From Paenibacillus doosanensis (GTDB lineage: Bacteria; Bacillota; Bacilli; Paenibacillales; NBRC-103111), in contig NZ_JANYUY010000004.1 in assembly GCF_025060755.1 (NCBI RefSeq), positions 62,001 to 126,000 of the forward strand: a DNA stretch of 64,000 bases. Direction: 5' to 3'. The notes below the pieces were generated by a model. The model had not been told where the DNA came from. It made no database searches and worked only from the letters and a program-made list of their open reading frames with translations. Below, piece after piece: positions 59,338 through 64,000 of the stretch. Every line of letters starts with the position of its first letter. Position 1 is the stretch's first letter. The translations under genes and the position numbers were made by a program.

Positions 59338-61061
59338 GCTATCTCATCCTCCGAAAGCTGCGAAGCGACAATCTCACGGTACACTTCACAGGAATCCATC
59401 AGCTCGCGATGGCTGCCGATCCCGGCTATCCGGCCTTCATCCAATACGATGATCCGGTCCGCGTCGATAACCGTGGTGACCCGCTGGGCTACGATGATCA
59501 CGGTAGCGTCTGCGGTCTCGCCTCGCAAGGCTGCTCTCAGCTTGGCGTCGGTCTTGAAATCGAGAGCCGAGAAGCTGTCGTCGAACACATAAATCTCCGG
59601 TCTTCGCACCAGCGCCCTGGCAATCGACAGCCTCTGCTTCTGCCCTCCGGACACATTCGTTCCGCCCTGGGCGATAACCGATTCGTATCCGTTCGGCATC
59701 GCCGCAATGAAACCGTCGGCTTGCGCGATCGCCGCCGCATGCCGCATTTCTTCATCCGTGGCGTCCTCCTTGCCGTACCGGATGTTCTCGGCGATCGTGC
59801 CGGAGAACAGCACCGCCTTCTGCGGCACATACCCGATCTTGGCCCGCAGCGTCTCCTGCTTCATCTCCCGCACGTCGACTCCGTCGATGCGAATGCTGCC
59901 GCCCTCGACATCGTAAAACCGCGGGATCAGGCTGATCAGCGTCGACTTGCCCGAACCGGTGCCGCCGATAATCGCCGTCACTTCGCCCGGCGCGGCGCTG
60001 AACGAAATGCCCGATAAGGCCGGTTCCTCCGCTCCGGGATAACTGAACGACACGTCGTCGAATTCAATATAGCCTTTTCTCGTGCCGGTCGGCCGCTCCA
60101 GGTCCGGGTCCTTCATGTCGGCCGTCATATCCAGCACCTCGTTAATCCGCCCCGCCGATACCGAAGCCCTCGGAATCATCACGAACATCATCGATACCAT
60201 AATTAGCGAGAACATAATCTGCATCGCATATTGCAAAAACGCCATCAGATCGCCGACCTGCATATGGCCGCGGCTGATTCGGATGCTGCCGAACCAAATG
60301 ATCGCCATCGACGAAAAGTTCATCACCAGCATCATGACCGGCATCATCGCCGCCATAATCCGGTTCACCTTGGTCGCCGTGTCGGTCAAGCTGCGGTTCG
60401 CCTCCTGAAACCGGCGCCCCTCGTGCTCCGTGCGATTGAACGAGCGAATGACCCGAATGCCGGTCAGCCCCTCCCGAAGCACGAGATTCAAGTGATCCAG
60501 CTTTTTCTGCAGCGCTTTGAACAGCGGCATGCCTCTGCTCGCAATAAGCCATATGGCCAGCGCCAGGACGGGGATGACGACGACGAGCACGAGCGACAGC
60601 CGGGCATCCTTGGACACGGCCATAATAATGCCGCCGATGCACATCATCGGGGCGCTGATCATCAGCCGCAGCATCAGCGTAAGCACTTGCTGCACCTGGG
60701 TAATGTCGTTGGTCGTTCTCGTAATCAGCGAGGCCGTGCCGATCTTGTCGAATTCCTGCAGCGAGAAATTTTCCACATGAGAGAACACCCGGCTGCGAAC
60801 CGCCCGGCCGAAACCGGCGGCAATTCGGGACGACATGTAGCTCGCCGCCACGGAACAGACGGCGCCGGCCGCGGCGACGACCAGCATGAAAGCGCCGATC
60901 CGGAATATGTAAGGAATATCGCCTTCGACAATCCCCCTGTTTACGATGTCCGCCATCAGCGTCGGAAGATACAAATCGGATAACGATTGCAGGAAAATAA
61001 GAATCAATACGCCGGTGATGAACCACTTATACGGCTTAAGGAATGCCATCATCTTGGCCAT
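59334..61061 (-). CDS. Heterodimeric ABC exporter half, degenerate-site subunit
   Basis: A 575-residue half-transporter with a six-helix domain (about 1-300) and an ATPase with Walker A GGTGSGKST, signature VSGGQKQRL, Walker B IYVFDDSFSALD (Asp in place of the catalytic Glu) and AQR in place of the H-loop AHR. This is the same degenerate-partner pattern as in the exporter at 13469. The ATG at 61061 follows GAAGGAG. The open frame to 61271 has no ribosome site and its extra 70 residues do not resemble the family. Confidence 0.92.
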   Translation of the reverse strand: MAKMMAFLKPYKWFITGVLILIFLQSLSDLYLPTLMADIVNRGIVEGDIPYIFRIGAFMLVVAAAGAVCSVAASYMSSRIAAGFGRAVRSRVFSHVENFSLQEFDKIGTASLITRTTNDITQVQQVLTLMLRLMISAPMMCIGGIIMAVSKDARLSLVLVVVIPVLALAIWLIASRGMPLFKALQKKLDHLNLVLREGLTGIRVIRSFNRTEHEGRRFQEANRSLTDTATKVNRIMAAMMPVMMLVMNFSSMAIIWFGSIRISRGHMQVGDLMAFLQYAMQIMFSLIMVSMMFVMIPRASVSAGRINEVLDMTADMKDPDLERPTGTRKGYIEFDDVSFSYPGAEEPALSGISFSAAPGEVTAIIGGTGSGKSTLISLIPRFYDVEGGSIRIDGVDVREMKQETLRAKIGYVPQKAVLFSGTIAENIRYGKEDATDEEMRHAAAIAQADGFIAAMPNGYESVIAQGGTNVSGGQKQRLSIARALVRRPEIYVFDDSFSALDFKTDAKLRAALRGETADATVIIVAQRVTTVIDADRIIVLDEGRIAGIGSHRELMDSCEVYREIVASQLSEDEIA

Positions 61062-61336
61062 GGGAATATCAACTCCTTCAACATCATAGGAACGATCCGC
61101 TTTTCTGTAGCGTTCTCCTATGATTCCTGCATTATGCAAAAACGAACCAGCCGGGCGGCGACGCGTACGCTGCATAATGATGGAAAAAAAGCCGCTTCGG
61201 ACCGTTTTCTCATCCCCAGCAAAAAGCTTGGATAAAGCGGCGCGGCGTAAGGATTTTTTGATATATTCCAATATATACTGGTTGCCACATGTTTCGTACT
61301 CCCTCTATAATCAGTACCCGAAAGGGGAGATGCATT

Positions 61337-61993
61337 GTGAAATCTGCATTTTGGAAAACAGCCACCTTCTTAATCCTATTCAGTCTCATCCTTATAAATG
61401 GAAATCATCCTGCCGCACAAGCCGCTGCGGCTCCGGCACTTCAGCAAGGAAGCGCGAACGGCGACGTATGGGATTTGCAGTTTCGTCTGAGGCTGGCGGG
61501 CTTTTACCAAATGCCGCTCGACGGCCTGTACGGCGCCAACACGACAGCGGCGGTCAGCCGGTTTCAGGCTAACTACGGTCTGACCGCGGACGGCAAAGTC
61601 GGCGCCCAAACATGGACGGCGCTCAAAAAATATTCGTTGAACCAGCATGAGCTGGACATTCTGGCCAAAGTCATATACAGCGAAGCCCGCGGCGAGTCCT
61701 ATGAAGGTCAAGTCGCCGTAGGAGCCGTCGTGATGAATCGGCTGCAGTCCGGTCTGTACGGGGACTCCATCGAGGACATCGTATTCCAGCCTGGAGCCTT
61801 TACGGCGGTAGCCGACGGGCAATATAACCTGACGCCCGACAGCACCGCTTATTGGGCCGCTCAGGACGCCGTGCGCGGCTGGGACCCGACCGGCGACGCG
61901 CTCTACTACTTCAATCCGAAGACGGCTACGAGCAAATGGATTTGGTCGAGACCGCAAACAGTCCAAATCGGCAATCATATTTTCGCTAAATAA
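61337..61993 (+). CDS. sleB: Spore cortex-lytic enzyme/cell wall hydrolase (SleB-like)
   Basis: A 218-residue secreted protein: signal peptide (about 1-30, ending AAQAAA), a peptidoglycan-binding domain (about 35-95; VWDLQFRLRLAGFYQMPLDG and NTTAAVSRFQANYGLTADG) and a Hydrolase_2 domain (about 105-218; LDILAKVIYSEARGESYEG, VAVGAVVMNRLQ, FNPKTATSKW). The Glu in SEARGE is the expected catalytic residue. SleB is a lytic transglycosylase that opens the cortex in germination. It is shorter than B. subtilis SleB, and no ypeB follows. The start is GTG with AAAGGGGAG upstream. Confidence 0.87.
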   Translation: MKSAFWKTATFLILFSLILINGNHPAAQAAAAPALQQGSANGDVWDLQFRLRLAGFYQMPLDGLYGANTTAAVSRFQANYGLTADGKVGAQTWTALKKYSLNQHELDILAKVIYSEARGESYEGQVAVGAVVMNRLQSGLYGDSIEDIVFQPGAFTAVADGQYNLTPDSTAYWAAQDAVRGWDPTGDALYYFNPKTATSKWIWSRPQTVQIGNHIFAK

Positions 61994-62051
61994 TTCAGGT
62001 GGCATAAGCTTTTCTATATTCACAACGCAAGCGTTGCGAAACAACGCCAAG

Positions 62052-62099
62052 AAGGCATCCTGCGCCGGGGAAACCGCGGAGGATGCCTTTGTTGTTTTT
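62052..62099 (+). terminator. Intrinsic terminator of the sleB-like gene
   Basis: AAGGCATCC (62052-62060) pairs with GGATGCCTT (62081-62089), followed by TGTTGTTTTTA. Confidence 0.85.
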
Positions 62100-62108
62100 A
62101 CCATGCAA

Positions 62109-63527
62109 TCAACTGTACTTGATAATATCGGCCACGACGATGAAAATTGCGCCGATCACAATCCATGTCGCCATCAGCGGCCAAAAGAACCGGACCCACT
62201 TCTGATAAGCGATTCCGGAAACCGCGAGACTGCCCATAAGCGCCGACGACGTCGGCAAAATCATATTGGTGAAGCCGTCGCCCAACTGAAACGCCAGCAC
62301 CGAGGTTTGTCTCGTCACGCCGAGCAAATCCGACAGCGGCACCATAATCGGCATCGTCGTAACGGCCATGCCCGTACCGGACGTGATGAAGACGTTCATC
62401 ACATTTTGGAAAAGATACATTCCGAGCACCTGCACTGAGCTCGGCAGCTCGCCCACCAGAATGGACAGACTGTACACGATCGAATCGATGATATTGCCGT
62501 GCTCCAGCACAACCATAATCGCTCTGGCGATACCGATAATGAACGCGCCGTACGTGATGGCGCTCGCACCCTTCACGAATTCCTTGGCGACACGGCTCGG
62601 GCCGTAGCCCGAGCAGAAGCCGGAGACGACCCCCATCGTCAGGAACAAGGCGGCCAGTTCCTCCATCCACCAGCCTTTTTTGGACACGCCCCAAATGAGC
62701 AAAGCGAATCCGCATACGACAGTGATGATGGTCAAATAGTGCTTCAACTGCATCGAAGGCAGCTGCGAGAAGTCGACTTTGACGCCGTCGGCCTGCGCCT
62801 CCAGGTCCTGCACGAGCCCTTTAGACGGGTCCTTCTTGACTTTGACGGCATAGCGCATAATATAGAAGCTCGTTACCGCAATCAGACAAATCAGCAAAAT
62901 AATGCGCAGCCACATGCCCGAAAACATCGGAACTTGAGCGATCGCTTGAGCCAGCCCGACATTAAACGGATTCAGGATACCCGCGGTGAAGCCGCAGGAC
63001 GCCCCGAGCGAGATCATCGCCGTCCCCGTCAAGGCGTCGTAGCCGAGCGCCCGGGCAATCGCTATGCCGATCGGCACGAAGACCATGACCTCCGTCGACA
63101 TCCCCATCGTGAAGCCGCCGACCGAGAATAAGGTGAGGAACACCGGGATGACCCACATTCCCTTATTGGCAAAAGCTTTGGCTACCCTGCCCGTAACGGC
63201 CTCGATCGTTCCGGTCGAGGAGATGATCTGGAACGCGCCGCCGATAATGAAGATGAAGAAGACGACATCGGCCGAATCGATCAAGCCGTGAACGATCGAC
63301 TTCGGAATGTCCGTGAGCCCGATCGGGCTGGCTTCGACATGATGGTAAGACCCAGTGACAAGCAGCGATTTGCCTGTCGCTTGGTCTTTAATCCGGTCGA
63401 ACTTGCCCGCCGGAATCGCGTACGTCAGCGCGGCCGCCACAAAAATAAGAATAACCAATATAACGAACGTGTGCGGCATCTTCAGCCATTTGCGCGGTCC
63501 GGCCTGCGCAGCTTGTCCATTAGCCAT
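62109..63527 (-). CDS. YfcC/AbgT-like membrane transporter
   Basis: A 472-residue polytopic protein with about 11-12 helices. It begins with a hydrophilic tail then PHTFVILVILIFVAAALTYA. Family motifs: GAFQIISSTGTIEA, GGFTMGMSTEVMVFVPIGI, GASCGFTAGILNPFNVGLAQ, SGTGMAVTTMPIMVPLSDL and GDGFTNMILPTSSALMGSLA. These repeats of Gly/Ser/Asn-rich re-entrant hairpins are typical of the YfcC group within the ion-transporter superfamily, related to AbgT. It overlaps the M20 amidohydrolase upstream by 8 bases, so it is the importer for the hydrolase substrate, probably a peptide-like or aminoacyl compound. GGAGG before the ATG. Confidence 0.88.
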   Translation of the reverse strand: MANGQAAQAGPRKWLKMPHTFVILVILIFVAAALTYAIPAGKFDRIKDQATGKSLLVTGSYHHVEASPIGLTDIPKSIVHGLIDSADVVFFIFIIGGAFQIISSTGTIEAVTGRVAKAFANKGMWVIPVFLTLFSVGGFTMGMSTEVMVFVPIGIAIARALGYDALTGTAMISLGASCGFTAGILNPFNVGLAQAIAQVPMFSGMWLRIILLICLIAVTSFYIMRYAVKVKKDPSKGLVQDLEAQADGVKVDFSQLPSMQLKHYLTIITVVCGFALLIWGVSKKGWWMEELAALFLTMGVVSGFCSGYGPSRVAKEFVKGASAITYGAFIIGIARAIMVVLEHGNIIDSIVYSLSILVGELPSSVQVLGMYLFQNVMNVFITSGTGMAVTTMPIMVPLSDLLGVTRQTSVLAFQLGDGFTNMILPTSSALMGSLAVSGIAYQKWVRFFWPLMATWIVIGAIFIVVADIIKYS

Positions 63528-64000
63528 GATGTTGTCCTCCATTCCGCTGTTGTTTCCACTGCTCAAACTCGCTGCGTACGCCTTTTAGCGCTTCCGCGTC
63601 CGCACACAGATCGTAGACCGTCATCGCCAGCGCTTTGGCCGCCTGGTTCAGTTCAGTCATCCCTTCCTCCGACCCGGCGAGCCGGCAAAATTCCGGCGTA
63701 TGCGTCGTCGCGTCGCCGATCCGGATATACGGATGAATCGTCGCCGTAACCTGTCCGACGTTGCCGATATCGGAGGAGCCGATCCCGCCCTTGGCCGGAG
63801 GCTCGACAACTTCAATCCCCATCCGTTCGAGATTGCTCCGGAATAAAGCGGCCAGCGCCTTATTGTTGTTTCGCTCCGCATAGATAAGCCCTTCGGCAAT
63901 ATCGACGGTCGCCCCCACTCCTTCCGCCGCATGGCGGACAGCGCGGTATACTTTCTCCCGCACGGTTTCCAGCTCGCTCACATCGGCCGCGCGCAGAATA
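63520..64000 (-). CDS. M20 family amidohydrolase (AbgB-like), 5' part beyond the window
   Basis: The frame is open to the window end (ILRAADVSELETV at the border), so only the C-terminal 160 residues are visible. GIGSSDIGNVGQVTATIHPY and GDATTHTPEF mark the M20 dinuclear-metal hydrolases that cleave aminobenzoyl-glutamate or similar amides; the His in the last motif is the usual ligand region. The stop is shared with the start of the transporter gene (ATGGCTAA). Together they form an uptake and hydrolysis unit. Confidence 0.87.
   Translation of the reverse strand, partial: ILRAADVSELETVREKVYRAVRHAAEGVGATVDIAEGLIYAERNNNKALAALFRSNLERMGIEVVEPPAKGGIGSSDIGNVGQVTATIHPYIRIGDATTHTPEFCRLAGSEEGMTELNQAAKALAMTVYDLCADAEALKGVRSEFEQWKQQRNGGQHHG

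Noticed and set aside
1-64000. tRNA, rRNA, prophage or intact insertion sequence
   Set aside because: None was recognised on either strand. The only mobile-looking DNA is the short inverted-repeat family.

Overview
The window looks like a chromosomal segment of a Gram-positive endospore former of the Paenibacillus type. GC is moderately high. Nearly every gene has a strong AGGAGG-like ribosome site, and TTG and GTG starts are used. The gene set is typical: an SLH surface protein, a PdaA-like deacetylase, a SleB-like cortex hydrolase, a RodA-like SEDS protein, a Btr-type AraC regulator and YfiB/BmrC-type exporters. No rRNA, tRNA, CRISPR array or intact insertion sequence was found.

Layout. 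1-2987: 3' part of a multidomain S-layer-anchored protein. 3.4-11.9 kb: RodA-like protein, two decayed fragments, glutathione peroxidase, aldo/keto reductase with a TetR regulator, a sulfatase, a luciferase-like monooxygenase and an acetyltransferase. 12.1-17.1 kb: Rrf2 regulator and a MarR-controlled heterodimeric ABC exporter. 17.3-30.2 kb: five glycosylation-type genes (four glycosyltransferases, three of them GT2-TPR paralogues) beside four small repetitive or jelly-roll-like surface proteins. Three of those four share an N-terminal motif, and the divergent promoters between them resemble mother-cell (SigE/SigK) promoters. I read this as a glycosylated spore-surface or filament locus, and it is the strongest candidate for an undescribed system here.

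30.3-34.5 kb: an FAD-dependent oxidoreductase behind a clear purine riboswitch (guanine-type C74), an epimerase-like SDR and a hydroxyisobutyrate-dehydrogenase-like enzyme. 34.6-38.2 kb: a fixABCX electron-bifurcation operon followed by a 51-residue SH3/KOW-like small protein. 38.4-44.8 kb: an SDR with a TetR regulator, then a four-gene envelope operon (MGDG-synthase-like glycosyltransferase, MFS, YkoP-type deacetylase, PdaA). 45.1-47.9 kb: Btr-like regulator and siderophore-uptake ATPase with two Fur boxes between them. 48.3-49.1 kb: a two-component system collapsed by a frameshift and a large in-frame deletion into a receiver/ATPase chimera. 49.2-53.5 kb: CidR-CidA-CidB, then an SDR with an AraC regulator.

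53.7-57.3 kb: an MhqR-type quinone/electrophile-stress operon (MarR, DoxX, nitroreductase, ring-cleaving dioxygenase, esterase) with two matching ATCTTAAA/TTTAAGAT-type operators and a decayed flavin reductase at its end. 57.4-61.1 kb: a second heterodimeric ABC exporter. 61.3-64.0 kb: SleB-like hydrolase, then a YfcC/AbgT-like transporter coupled to an M20 amidohydrolase that runs off the window.

A roughly 179-bp miniature inverted-repeat element occurs at 33346-33524 and 53502-53680, with a 130-bp internally deleted copy at 22769-22898. One copy supplies the stop codon of the neighbouring AraC gene. Start codons were chosen by ribosome-site spacing and may differ from automatic calls.
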